A stretch of DNA of 64,000 nucleotides from UMGS1696 sp964621755 (GTDB lineage Bacteria; Bacillota; Clostridia; Oscillospirales; CAG-272): assembly GCA_964621755.1 (NCBI GenBank), contig CAZUPI010000012.1, positions 1 to 64,000 on the forward strand, given 5' to 3'. Made by a program: the position numbers and the translations under genes. Under the pieces are notes generated by a model. That model was not told the origin of the DNA. It did not search any database and saw nothing but the letters and a program-made list of their open reading frames with translations. Of this stretch, positions 7,357 to 15,937 are shown piece after piece. Within the stretch, counting starts at the first letter, position 1; the number at the start of each line of letters is the position of its first letter.

Positions 7357-9159
7357 ATGAAAATGCAGTCATTTACAAGTGCAGATAAAAGAACAGATTA
7401 CTGCGGTACCCTGACCGCTCGTGATATTGGCAGACATGTTTCGGTCGTTGGCTGGTGCCAGAGACAACGCGACTTGGGCAGTCTTATTTTTATCGACCTC
7501 AGAGACCGCACCGGCATCATTCAGCTTGCTTTTGATGACGGTACGCCGGAGGAAATCTTCAACACCGCATTCGGTGTTCGGGCGGAATATGTGATCGCGG
7601 CGCGCGGTACTGTCCGCTCCAGAGGAGAAGCGGCAATCAACAAGAATCTCTCAACCGGTGAAGTAGAGGTTTATGTTGACTCCTTCAAGGTGCTCGCAGA
7701 GGCACAGACTCCCCCGTTTGCTATTGTCGAAAACAGCGACGTTCGTCCGGAGCTCAGACTCAAGCACCGTTATCTCGACCTCCGCAGACCTGACCTTCAG
7801 CAGAATATTATTGCACGCTCGAAAATTGTAAAGCTCACAAGAGACTATTTTGCCGATAACGGTTTTATCGATATCGAAACGCCGTGCCTCATTAAGCCTA
7901 CACCGGAAGGTGCGCGCGATTACCTCGTACCGAGCCGCGTTCATCCTGGAAAGTTCTATGCGCTTCCGCAGTCTCCGCAGCTTTATAAGCAGCTTTTGAT
8001 GTACTCCGGCTTTGACCGCTATATGCAGATTGCTCGCTGCTTCCGCGATGAGGACCTTCGTGCGGACCGTCAGCCTGAATTTACGCAAATTGACCTTGAA
8101 ATGTCCTTCGCAGATGAGGAAGATATCATCGCTATAAACGAAGGATATCTCAAGTATATTTTCGACAATTTCATGCACCAGCCTCTCGAAATCCCGTTCA
8201 AGAGAATGACGTGGAAGGAAGCTATGAACCGTTACGGCTCAGATAAGCCTGATACCAGATTTGGCATGGAGCTTTGCGATATTTCTGAAATTGTGAAGAA
8301 CAGCGGATTCTCCGTATTCTCCGGTGCTATCGCGGCTGGCGGCAGCGTGCGCGGGATTACCGTAAAGGGCGGGGCAAAGTTTACCCGTAAAGAAATCGAT
8401 TCCCTGACCGAATTTGTGAAGACATATGGCGCGAAGGGACTTGCGTGGTACAAGAATACCGCAGGCGCTCCGACTTCTTCCTTTGCAAAGTTCATGACCG
8501 AGGATGAAATTTCCGCAATCCTCGCAAAGATGAGGGTAGCGGAAGGAGACCTCGCACTCCTTGTCGCAGCGAAGAATACCGTTGTATACGACTCACTTGG
8601 CGCGCTGCGCTGTGAAGTAGCGCGCAGAACAAACTTGATTGACAAGTCCAAATTCAACTTCCTCTGGGTGACAGAATTCCCGCTTCTCGAGTATTCTGAA
8701 GAGGACGGACGTTTTTATGCGATGCACCATCCTTTCACCATGCCGATGGAGGAAGACCTCCCGCTTCTCGAATCCGACCCGGGCGCAGTACGTGCGAGAG
8801 CATATGACTGCGTGTTAAACGGAACAGAACTGGGCGGCGGTTCTATTCGTATTCACACGACGGAAATGCAGACAAGAATGTTTGACGCACTCGGGATTGG
8901 AGCGGAAGAGGCTGAAGAAAAATTCGGTTTCCTTCTCGAAGCGTTCAAATATGGCGTTCCCCCGCATGGCGGTCTTGCCTTTGGTCTTGACAGAGTGGTG
9001 ACGCTCCTCTTAGGACTGGAAGATATCCGTGATGTAATTGCCTTCCCGAAGGTACAGAACGCGTCTGAGCTGCTGTCAAAGTGTCCGGCTGTCGCAGACC
9101 CGAAGGCGCTCGACGAGCTTGGAATTCGTGTTGTGAAGGTAGAAGAAGACGACGAATAA
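7357..9159 (+). CDS. aspS: Aspartyl-tRNA synthetase
   Basis: Class II synthetase charging tRNA-Asp (or Asp/Asn in the non-discriminating form). About 600 residues: an N-terminal OB anticodon-binding domain with GWCQRQRDLGSLIFIDLRDR, motif 2 ARCFRDEDLRADRQPEFTQID, the bacterial GAD insertion in the middle, and motif 3 GLAFGLDRVVTLL near the end. Start is 7357 or the next ATG at 7363; GAAAGGA is four and ten bases away respectively, so 7363 is nearly as good. The longer upstream frame from 7270 lacks family similarity. Discrimination between Asp and Asn was not judged. Confidence 0.96.
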   Translation: MKMQSFTSADKRTDYCGTLTARDIGRHVSVVGWCQRQRDLGSLIFIDLRDRTGIIQLAFDDGTPEEIFNTAFGVRAEYVIAARGTVRSRGEAAINKNLSTGEVEVYVDSFKVLAEAQTPPFAIVENSDVRPELRLKHRYLDLRRPDLQQNIIARSKIVKLTRDYFADNGFIDIETPCLIKPTPEGARDYLVPSRVHPGKFYALPQSPQLYKQLLMYSGFDRYMQIARCFRDEDLRADRQPEFTQIDLEMSFADEEDIIAINEGYLKYIFDNFMHQPLEIPFKRMTWKEAMNRYGSDKPDTRFGMELCDISEIVKNSGFSVFSGAIAAGGSVRGITVKGGAKFTRKEIDSLTEFVKTYGAKGLAWYKNTAGAPTSSFAKFMTEDEISAILAKMRVAEGDLALLVAAKNTVVYDSLGALRCEVARRTNLIDKSKFNFLWVTEFPLLEYSEEDGRFYAMHHPFTMPMEEDLPLLESDPGAVRARAYDCVLNGTELGGGSIRIHTTEMQTRMFDALGIGAEEAEEKFGFLLEAFKYGVPPHGGLAFGLDRVVTLLLGLEDIRDVIAFPKVQNASELLSKCPAVADPKALDELGIRVVKVEEDDE

Positions 9160-9179
9160 AGGGATAGAGAGGGATTTTT

Positions 9180-9410
9180 ATGCTGTCTTTGTTTCGTTCC
9201 GCGGCGGTGCGGGAGCTGGAAGCGATTGTTGCAGAGCTTCAGGCGAATCTCGAAAATAACTACAAGGACGCCGCGCAGGAGGCAAGAATGCGTCTGAAAA
9301 AACGTTTGGACGAACTACATGCCGAGGGAAAGCTGTCGGAGAAGCAGTACAAACGCTTTTCCGTCCTGTACACCCAATACAGTGTAAAAATGACCGGTTA
9401 TCATCATTAA
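9180..9410 (+). CDS. Small helical protein of unknown function
   Basis: I do not recognise this gene. It encodes 76 residues, begins 21 bases after aspS with AGAGAGGG in good position, and is almost wholly predicted alpha-helical: ELEAIVAELQANLENNYKDAAQEARMR is cut by no Pro or Gly and has heptad-like spacing, suggesting a coiled coil. Charged residues dominate and no membrane segment or metal motif is visible. The close spacing suggests cotranscription with aspS. Confidence 0.6.
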   Translation: MLSLFRSAAVRELEAIVAELQANLENNYKDAAQEARMRLKKRLDELHAEGKLSEKQYKRFSVLYTQYSVKMTGYHH

Positions 9411-9484
9411 TGATGTGAGGAGTTTCCCGCGAATCTAAAAACTTCAATTATTATACAGCTTCAAAAAGTTTTGGTGGAAGGGAA

Positions 9485-9538
9485 GCGCCTTGTGCATAAG
9501 GCGCGCGGGGAGGTGTTTTTCAAATAAGCATCTCCCCG
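9485..9538 (+). terminator. Two tandem hairpins closing the hisS-aspS group
   Basis: GCGCCTT (9485-9491) pairs with AAGGCGC (9498-9504), and immediately after, CGGGGAGGTG (9506-9515) pairs with CATCTCCCCG (9529-9538) with one wobble; a T5 run lies in the loop of the second stem. Double hairpins at an operon end before the esterase gene. Confidence 0.6.
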
Positions 9539-9580
9539 TCAAACTCATGTTAAAATAAATACAAACAAGGAGAAACAAAT

Positions 9581-10372
9581 ATGACTACAATTCAGATGTG
9601 GGACAAGATTCCGGGGATGTGCGAAGAGACTCCGGTACTTGAGTATTTTCCGGCGGAAAACAAAACATCCGACGCGACCTGCGTAATTTGTCCCGGCGGC
9701 GGCTATGGAATGAGAGCTCCGCACGAAGGCAAGGGCTATGCTGAATATTTCAATTCTATCGGTATGGACGTTTTTGTATGTGAATATCGCGTATCGCCGC
9801 ATCGGTTCCCGCTTGAGCTGCTTGATATCCGCCGCGCCATCCGTTATGTGCGCGCTCACGCAGCTGAGTTTGGCATTAACCCCGACAAGGTTGCCGTTAT
9901 GGGTTCCTCTGCAGGCGGTCATCTTGCGGCGCTTGTCTCGAATTACACCGCGCCCATCGGTTTTGAGGATATCGACGAAATCGATAAGCTTTGCCCGATT
10001 CCGAATGCGACTATTCTTTGCTATCCTGTTATCCACTATCCCGATGAGATGCAGATTAGCCATGATGGTACATATTACAATCTGCTTGGTGTGAACAGAA
10101 ACGATTATGATAAATTCTCTCCCGACCTGCTTGTGACCGATGATACACCAACCGCGTTCCTGTGGCACACCTCGGACGACGATTGCGTAAACGTTATTAA
10201 CAGTTACCTCTATGCGAAGGCACTTCGCGAACACGGCATCAAGCACGAGATGCACATCTTCCCGTCCGGATATCACGGCCTCGGACTCGCCGAAAACTTG
10301 CCGCATGTCGCACAATGGTCCACTCTTATGAAAAATTGGCTCATCGATATGGGCTGGGTGAAGGAAATCTGA
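9581..10372 (+). CDS. Alpha/beta hydrolase, carbohydrate-esterase-like
   Basis: Serine hydrolase of 263 residues with the fold of BD-FAE / acetyl-xylan-esterase-like enzymes. The oxyanion-hole segment is VICPGGGYGMRAPHEG, the nucleophile lies in MGSSAGGH, an acidic partner is likely within WHTSDDDCVN, and the catalytic His is in PSGYHGLGLAE. No signal peptide is visible, so it probably acts in the cytoplasm on imported acetylated or feruloylated oligosaccharides, though substrate cannot be read from sequence. AAGGAG precedes the ATG by eight bases. Monocistronic, followed by a hairpin. Confidence 0.82.
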   Translation: MTTIQMWDKIPGMCEETPVLEYFPAENKTSDATCVICPGGGYGMRAPHEGKGYAEYFNSIGMDVFVCEYRVSPHRFPLELLDIRRAIRYVRAHAAEFGINPDKVAVMGSSAGGHLAALVSNYTAPIGFEDIDEIDKLCPIPNATILCYPVIHYPDEMQISHDGTYYNLLGVNRNDYDKFSPDLLVTDDTPTAFLWHTSDDDCVNVINSYLYAKALREHGIKHEMHIFPSGYHGLGLAENLPHVAQWSTLMKNWLIDMGWVKEI

Positions 10373-10439
10373 AAACTTCTCAAAGAATATAAAGAGAAAA
10401 AATAACATATTGTATTTAAAGACGTTGAATCGTATAAAA

Positions 10440-10465
10440 CGGGGGCAATTTGACAATTGCCTCCG
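10440..10465 (+). terminator. Terminator after the esterase gene
   Basis: CGGGGGCAATT (10440-10450) pairs with AATTGCCTCCG (10455-10465; one wobble), followed by TTTATG. The rest of 10373-10610 is AT-rich with no gene. Confidence 0.65.
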
Positions 10466-10637
10466 TTTATGCATTTTCGCAGTTGATGAACCAAATGAGT
10501 AACCCTCGAACATTCCGAAAGACAAAAATCTGTATGAATTGCTATTGTTTTTTGCATCTTTGGATGATATAATATAAGAACTGCGATTTTGATGTTGAAT
10601 TTTATTATTTTGGAGTGTGACATGCAAAGTGAAAATC

Positions 10638-12011
10638 ATGCAAAATGAAAAGCAAGCGGAGAAAAAGGAAACTCTGCTGACGTGGCGGATTGTAAAATAT
10701 ATTATTCCGCTGATGCTGACGGGGATATTGCAGCTTCTTTATAATGCTGCCGACAACATTGTTGTAGGACGTTATGACGGAAAGAACGCTCTTGCCGCAG
10801 TCGGGTCGACCGGCGCGCTTATCAATCTGATTATCAATGTGCTGATGGGCCTGTCGGTCGGTACGGCAGTTACAGTCGCACATGATTACGGCGCCAACGA
10901 TGACGAGGGTGTGCATAAGACCATTCATACGTCTATTTTGATAAGTCTTATCTGCGGTATTGCCGTCGGAGCATTCGGATGCATATGCTCGGGCACGTTT
11001 CTTCAATGGATGGGAACGCCGGAAGACGTGCTTCCGCTTTCTACCGCGTATCTTGCGATATACTTTCTCGGAACTCCCGCGTCTCTTGTATACAATTTTG
11101 GCGCGTCAATCTTACGTTCAGTGGGAGATACCAAAAGACCCCTATACTTTCTGTCAATTTCAGGTATTCTTAACGTTATTTTAAATTTGGTGTTTGTTAT
11201 CTGTTTTAAAATGAGCGTTTCCGGTGTGGCGTGGGCCACGGTCATTTCGCAGTATGTATCGATGGTGCTGATTCTTGTTTGCCTGATGCGCGAAAAAAAT
11301 TGCTGCCACCTTGAATGGAAAAAGCTGCGTTTATATAAAGATAAATTCGCGAAAATCGTACGTGTCGGTCTTCCGGCAGGGCTACAGGGAACGGTATTCT
11401 CCCTTTCTAATGTCGTGATTCAGTCGTCTGTCAACTCGTTTGGTTCTCTTGTTATGGCGGGAAATACCGCCGCGAGCCAGCTTGAGGGATTCACTTATAC
11501 CGCGATGAATTCCGTATATCATGCCGCACTTACTTTTGTCGGACAGAATATCGGGGCGAAAAAATATCATATGATAAACCGTGTTGTGTTTACCTGCCTT
11601 GGAATTGTTGCCATAATCGGGTTGACTATGGGGCTGCTGACCTATTTTTTCGCTACCCCACTACTCAGTATTTACCTTCCGAATGACCCGGACGCACTTC
11701 CATATGGCATCACCAGACTTCGGTATGTGGCGGTCCCGTACTTCCTCTGCGGAACGATGGAGGTCATGGTTGGCGGACAGCGCGGTATGGGCATGTCCAT
11801 GGTTCCGATGATAACCTCACTTGTCGGTTCTTGCGTCCTGCGCGTTGCATGGATTTTGACCGTATTTGCCATGAATCATACTTTGTTTACTCTTTATATT
11901 TCGTACCCGATTTCATGGTTTATCACAACCGCGGTACATATGATATTCTACTTCAACCGCTTGTCAAAAGTAAAGCGTTTGGTAAGCGCGGGCAAAGAGG
12001 TGCAGATATAA
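10638..12011 (+). CDS. MATE family multidrug/Na+ exporter
   Basis: Polytopic efflux protein of about 457 residues with roughly twelve membrane segments. Typical features: WRIVKYIIPLMLTGILQLLYNAADNIVVGRY near the N-terminus and the internally repeated LPAGLQGTVFSLSNVVIQSSVNSFGSLVMAGNTAA in the second half, as in NorM/DinF relatives. Start is uncertain: the strong GGAG at 10612 serves neither GTG 10617 (too close) nor ATG 10638 (too far), but it fits an out-of-frame ATG at 10622 whose nine-codon frame stops inside the MATE start, suggesting coupled initiation at 10638. Substrate unknown. Confidence 0.88.
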   Translation: MQNEKQAEKKETLLTWRIVKYIIPLMLTGILQLLYNAADNIVVGRYDGKNALAAVGSTGALINLIINVLMGLSVGTAVTVAHDYGANDDEGVHKTIHTSILISLICGIAVGAFGCICSGTFLQWMGTPEDVLPLSTAYLAIYFLGTPASLVYNFGASILRSVGDTKRPLYFLSISGILNVILNLVFVICFKMSVSGVAWATVISQYVSMVLILVCLMREKNCCHLEWKKLRLYKDKFAKIVRVGLPAGLQGTVFSLSNVVIQSSVNSFGSLVMAGNTAASQLEGFTYTAMNSVYHAALTFVGQNIGAKKYHMINRVVFTCLGIVAIIGLTMGLLTYFFATPLLSIYLPNDPDALPYGITRLRYVAVPYFLCGTMEVMVGGQRGMGMSMVPMITSLVGSCVLRVAWILTVFAMNHTLFTLYISYPISWFITTAVHMIFYFNRLSKVKRLVSAGKEVQI

Positions 12012-12113
12012 AACATGCCCGCACCTTTGTCGCCGATTTTATGGAAAATTTTCGACAAGCGGCAGTGAGCTGCCGTTCGAAGATTCGGATGAATAAGAGA
12101 AGGAGAGGGCAGA

Positions 12114-12722
12114 ATGAAACGGAAACGCTTGTCACGCGATGTATGGGGATTCGAGAATGCCAAATTCCCATACTATCAGTTTCGCATGGACAATGACTAT
12201 TTCCACGGTATGGTAGGACTGATCAGGCAGAATAGCGGTGAGCATTGCCATTGGAATTTTCCGATTGCCGGCAAAGCTCCAGTTTGCGGATGCGGTATGA
12301 CTTGGCTTCAGCTTATCCCGGACAACACACACCGCGTGATTACCGCGATGATAAAACCACAGCCGAAGCAGATTGGCGGCGCGGAGTATCCGTGTTCAAT
12401 ATCCGTATGGTATGTCGACATCATTGAAGCGGTCGAATACGACGCAGACGGCGTGGCGGTCTTTATTGACAAGTACCTTGATGTTATTTTCACACCGCAA
12501 GGTGATATAAAAATCGACGACCGCGACGAATTGGAGGAAGCGTACTGCTCCGGTGAGCTGTCAGATGAACAATATCGCGCGGCGATTCGCGAAGGGGAAG
12601 AAATCGTATCAGAGCTTTGTTCGGATATTCCGGCGACTGAGCGCTTGCATATGAAGATTCTCACATGTGTGGAAAAAAGAATCGCAAACGGCGAGAAGCC
12701 GTTGATAAATAAATTGAGCTGA
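12114..12722 (+). CDS. DUF402 family protein (nucleoside diphosphatase-like)
   Basis: A 202-residue protein whose middle (about 90-150) matches the DUF402/FomD-Ntdp pattern: SVWYVDIIEAVEYDADGVAVFIDKYLDVIFTPQGDIKIDDRDELEEAYCSGELSDEQY. In characterised relatives this fold hydrolyses nucleoside di/triphosphates or a cytidylyl intermediate. The N-terminal 80 residues (RDVWGFENAKFPYY, HCHWNFPIAGKAPVCGCGMTW) are less usual and carry Cys and His residues. AGGAG is eight bases before the ATG. It stands alone 100 bases after the MATE gene and ends at a bidirectional hairpin. Confidence 0.7.
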   Translation: MKRKRLSRDVWGFENAKFPYYQFRMDNDYFHGMVGLIRQNSGEHCHWNFPIAGKAPVCGCGMTWLQLIPDNTHRVITAMIKPQPKQIGGAEYPCSISVWYVDIIEAVEYDADGVAVFIDKYLDVIFTPQGDIKIDDRDELEEAYCSGELSDEQYRAAIREGEEIVSELCSDIPATERLHMKILTCVEKRIANGEKPLINKLS

Positions 12723-12724
12723 AA

Positions 12725-12767
12725 AGAAGCCATACCAAACTCTTTGTAGGAGTTCGGTATGGCTTCT
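12725..12767. terminator. Bidirectional terminator between converging genes
   Basis: AGAAGCCATACC (12725-12736) pairs perfectly with GGTATGGCTTCT (12756-12767), with AACTC/GAGTT continuing the stem after a mismatch. It separates the DUF402 gene (plus) from the GpsA-like gene (minus). Confidence 0.75.
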
Positions 12768-12876
12768 GTCATATATCTGCTTTCACGATAATTGACGGAC
12801 GTTCCGAATTCGATTTCTTGCGAATGGTTCAGAGGCGTCAGAGGCATTTCCGTGGTGCAGGATTAGACGGTCGGTA

Positions 12877-13914
12877 TTATAAACAGAACTCCGTCTCAAA
12901 TGCATTCCAGGGAATGTTCACCTTTTGTCCGCCGTTTATCAAATCGTCAATGTGCAGGAGAAGGGGATAATCCGACGCGGTGGCGCGTCCGTTTTCAATT
13001 TGCTGACGGATTGCCTTTGCCATTCTGGTAGAGATGACGATGGATTCCAGCGTGACACCGTTCAGCGTCTCCATAGCACGGTCAAAATCTATGCCGCGGC
13101 CGAGCAGAATGCCGATTTTTCTCGTTCTTCCGCCGTAAACCGTAACATAAAGGTCCCCAATCCCGAGAGGGAGATTTGACGGATGACCGCCGCATACGTC
13201 AAGCAGTCTCGTCATTTCCCGTACAGCCTGTCCAAATATAGCAGCCTGCGAATTATAGTGGTCGATTTCTGAGCCTTCTCTTTCGTACGACATGCCAATC
13301 GCCAGCGCTACGCCGAGTGCATAAGCGTTTTTCATAGCTACCGCACACTCGACACCGCGTACGTCTGTCGATACACTTACATGGTAGTAATCGCATTCAA
13401 AAAAGCTGCGCGCCCATTTCAGTTGCTCTATGTTTCTGCCGCAGAACGTGACTTCAGAAAAGTCATGGTCGGCAAGCTCATAGCTTGTGCAGGGACCGCC
13501 CACTGCCATGAACGAAATTTTTTTATCCGTTGATGCTTCGTATACTTCCGGATAGGAAATCAAACCGCCATCTGCGGTGTTCACCATTCCTTTTGTAACT
13601 GACAGAACGGGCATGCTTTCGGGAATTTGGGGAATAATCTCCTTGATAAACCAATCCACACCGAACGATGACACACCGCTGATGAGCAAATCTGTACCGT
13701 CGAGCGCAGTTTTAAAATCTTCATATTGATAATATGTGATGCCAGCGGGAATTTTTCGCTTTAAGGTCAGGTGTTCGCCCGTTTTTTTCGCATGGTCGAT
13801 GATTTCATGGTCAAGCGGCGTTCCTACGATGCGTATCGTATTTCCGTTGTCAGCCGCCGGAAAGGTGATTGCGGAGCCCATCATCCCCGCGCCGATTACT
13901 GTAATAATTGCCAT
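12877..13914 (-). CDS. gpsA: NAD(P)-dependent glycerol-3-phosphate dehydrogenase-like protein
   Basis: 345 residues with a Rossmann start VIGAGMMGSAITFPAADNG and the GpsA landmarks SVTKGM (about 104-109), AVGGPCTSYELA, GVECAVAMKNAYALGVALA containing the catalytic Lys, and GIGDLYVTVYGGRTRKIGILLGRG. It would reduce dihydroxyacetone phosphate to sn-glycerol 3-phosphate, the phospholipid backbone. The sequence around the Lys and the GDL motif departs from textbook GpsA, so it may be a paralogue with another substrate. It follows the GH172 gene by 22 bases on the same strand, an unusual pairing that could mean the operon handles a glycerol-containing sugar. Confidence 0.78.
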   Translation of the reverse strand: MAIITVIGAGMMGSAITFPAADNGNTIRIVGTPLDHEIIDHAKKTGEHLTLKRKIPAGITYYQYEDFKTALDGTDLLISGVSSFGVDWFIKEIIPQIPESMPVLSVTKGMVNTADGGLISYPEVYEASTDKKISFMAVGGPCTSYELADHDFSEVTFCGRNIEQLKWARSFFECDYYHVSVSTDVRGVECAVAMKNAYALGVALAIGMSYEREGSEIDHYNSQAAIFGQAVREMTRLLDVCGGHPSNLPLGIGDLYVTVYGGRTRKIGILLGRGIDFDRAMETLNGVTLESIVISTRMAKAIRQQIENGRATASDYPLLLHIDDLINGGQKVNIPWNAFETEFCL

Positions 13915-13936
13915 ATAGTATACCTCTGTGCTAGTA

Positions 13937-15028
13937 TTATATTATCTCAAGGTAGTCCCTGTCCGGAAGCGTGGGGACATACATATTGGGTTTGTCTTGA
14001 TACCAAAATGCAACGGAGGAAATATCATCCTGCATTGGGAGATAACGTCCGCCGGACCTCCATCCAAGCGCCTGAATGGTGACTTTAAGATTTTCGTTGA
14101 ATCTGATGGGGTCGGCAATGTGCCAACGGTAGAGTGAGAAGCGCTGCTGCGAGTTGTAAAGCCCGTCGGGAGCATAGGGAATCATGCCGGTATAGGGGGT
14201 AGCAAACGGTTCATAGCGGTGTTCATTTTCAAAGTTGTACGCACCGCAGAAGTAGTCTTCCGTACCTGTGCCGCAAATTGTCGGATATTCACCGTCACCG
14301 TCCATGTAGAACTTGATTTCTCCTTCGCCCCACCAACCGTTGTTGTTGACGCCCCAAGCCATGTATGTGCCGACATATTGTCCTTTGCCGGAGACGCCAT
14401 CGAGAATGGTATGAACCTCCTTATAAGGAAGGGGATTGCTTCTTCTGAATTGCGCGTGGAAGTAACCGCAGTCTTCCGGAACTTCGGTAAGGGTATAATC
14501 TATCTGATAGTAAAGGGTGAATACGTCGTCCCCGATATTTTCCACCGTGATTTTGCAGTGTTTTTTAAAGGGCATTTCCCAATAGCAATTCAAGCCGTTT
14601 CTGGGATTTACACAAATTGCAAGGGAGCTCATCTGCTTATACGCGGGAACGTATGCATTTGCAAAGAAATCTCCAAGAGGACACTCGACAGAGGGAATTT
14701 TACAGTCATCCCAGTAAATGCGGATGATAGCGTAACGTCCCGGAATTCCCATAGGAGTGAGCCAGATGTGTTGAATTGCCCCTGAGCCTTCTATATCTGC
14801 CATTGTATAAAGAGTATGGGGATCGATTCTGACAGAAGGGGATACCTTCCAACCTTTTCCCAATTCTCTTGCGCAGCCTGCACCAGTTCCGGTAGTAGCC
14901 ATTGCCCCGCCGCCCTTTTGACCATCGAAGTTTTCGGGGCTTATTGAGCGTGTTTTGGCATTGGATAACCTTGAAAGATTTCCCATATTTGAGCCCAATC
15001 CGTTGAAAGAATAGAGTTCGTTTGCCAT
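13937..15028 (-). CDS. GH172 (DUF2961) family glycoside hydrolase
   Basis: 363 residues without signal peptide. The fold is recognised from ARELGKGWKVSPSVRIDPHTLYTMADIEGSGAIQHIWL, RIYWDDCKIPSVECPLGDFFANAY, and the GTGTEDYFCGAYNFE segment carrying the conserved acidic residues. DUF2961 proteins founded family GH172, whose characterised members act on difructose dianhydride I and on arabinofuranosides, so a furanoside substrate is likely but not proven. The gene has a consensus promoter and a palindromic operator in its leader, implying sugar-responsive repression; gpsA-like is cotranscribed downstream. Confidence 0.85.
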   Translation of the reverse strand: MANELYSFNGLGSNMGNLSRLSNAKTRSISPENFDGQKGGGAMATTGTGAGCARELGKGWKVSPSVRIDPHTLYTMADIEGSGAIQHIWLTPMGIPGRYAIIRIYWDDCKIPSVECPLGDFFANAYVPAYKQMSSLAICVNPRNGLNCYWEMPFKKHCKITVENIGDDVFTLYYQIDYTLTEVPEDCGYFHAQFRRSNPLPYKEVHTILDGVSGKGQYVGTYMAWGVNNNGWWGEGEIKFYMDGDGEYPTICGTGTEDYFCGAYNFENEHRYEPFATPYTGMIPYAPDGLYNSQQRFSLYRWHIADPIRFNENLKVTIQALGWRSGGRYLPMQDDISSVAFWYQDKPNMYVPTLPDRDYLEII

Positions 15029-15062
15029 ACAATTTCTCCTTATAAAATAAGTGATTTATGAC

Positions 15063-15080
15063 ACCATAATCGGTTATGGT
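15063..15080. promoter_or_regulatory. Palindromic operator in the GH172 leader
   Basis: accataaTCGGttatggt is a perfect 7+7 inverted repeat with a four-base centre. It lies between the -10 box and the ribosome binding site on the minus strand, where a bound repressor would block elongation or initiation. No regulator gene is adjacent, so the binding protein is unknown. Confidence 0.55.
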
Positions 15081-15093
15081 ACCCGATAAATTG

Positions 15094-15122
15094 ATTATAT
15101 CATACCTAAAAAGCGTTGTCAA
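15094..15122 (-). promoter_or_regulatory. Consensus promoter of the GH172-gpsA operon
   Basis: TTGACA (15117-15122) and TATAAT (15094-15099), 17-base spacing, both perfect matches to the sigma-A consensus on the minus strand. Confidence 0.85.
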
Positions 15123-15324
15123 CATAAACAAATTCTCGTTGACTGTACAGTAGAATTGACTTTTGTTTAGTAGAAACAATAAAAAATCTTTCCAAACCTT
15201 TTCGTCTATAGTATTGAAAAAGTTACCATATAATAACATCGGCGGAAACGCGCATAATCTACCTTAGTTTGCAAACACTATATCTGCCTACAAAATATTT
15301 GAATTAAAGGAGAAATAAGATATA

Positions 15325-15870
15325 ATGAAAGCAACAGGAATTGTAAGACGAATTGACGACCTTGGCAGGGTGGTAATTCCAAAAGAAATCCGTCGCACCA
15401 TGCGGATTCGAGAGGGCGACCCGCTGGAAATTTACACGGACCGCGAAGGAGAAGTTATCTTCAAAAAATACTCTCCCATCGGTGAACTTGCGCAGTTTGC
15501 GGCGCAGTATGCGGAAACATTGCATAAAACTTGCGGAATTTCCGTTGTTATCTGCGACCGTGATGCCGTTATCGCATGTGCGGGAGTTCCGAAACGCGAG
15601 TACACCGACCGCAAAATCTCAGCCGAAGCCGAAAAAATCATCGAAGGTCGACAGCTCTATACAGCTGAAGAAGAACCGGTTTATATTACTGACGGAGGCA
15701 CACTTGCGATAAGCTGCCTCATGCCCATTATCACAGAAGGCGACATCACAGGATGCGTTGCCTCGGTCGTCAGCCCTGACAGCGACAGCAAAAACGCAGT
15801 CGCACCTGAGCTCGAAGCAAAGCTTATCCAAACCGCTGCAGGCTTCCTTGGCCGTCAACTTGAGTCCTAA
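15325..15870 (+). CDS. spoVT: Stage V sporulation protein T (SpoVT, AbrB family regulator)
   Basis: Transcription factor of 181 residues that modulates forespore sigma-G genes in spore formers. N-terminal AbrB swapped-hairpin DNA-binding domain: MKATGIVRRIDDLGRVVIPKEI continuing with RRTMRIREGDPLEIYTDREGEVIFKKY (to about residue 50). Residues 55-181 form the GAF-like domain, with FAAQYAETLHKTCGISVVICDRD and a terminal TAAGFLGRQLE. AAAGGAG lies twelve bases before the ATG. It is the clearest sporulation marker in the window. Monocistronic, closed by a terminator. Confidence 0.95.
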   Translation: MKATGIVRRIDDLGRVVIPKEIRRTMRIREGDPLEIYTDREGEVIFKKYSPIGELAQFAAQYAETLHKTCGISVVICDRDAVIACAGVPKREYTDRKISAEAEKIIEGRQLYTAEEEPVYITDGGTLAISCLMPIITEGDITGCVASVVSPDSDSKNAVAPELEAKLIQTAAGFLGRQLES

Positions 15871-15879
15871 AGAATATGA

Positions 15880-15931
15880 AAAAGAGACGAGGGGGAACTT
15901 TTGAAAAAGCTCCTCCATCGCCTCTTTTTTT
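15880..15931. terminator. Terminator shared by spoVT and the PHP gene
   Basis: Long imperfect stem AAAGAGACGAGGGGGAACTTTT with its complement ending GCCTCTTTTTTT. T-run on plus, A-run at the opposite edge, so it can serve both converging genes. Core is the ACTTTTGAAAAAG hairpin seen elsewhere in the window. Confidence 0.75.
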
Positions 15932-15937
15932 CCAATT

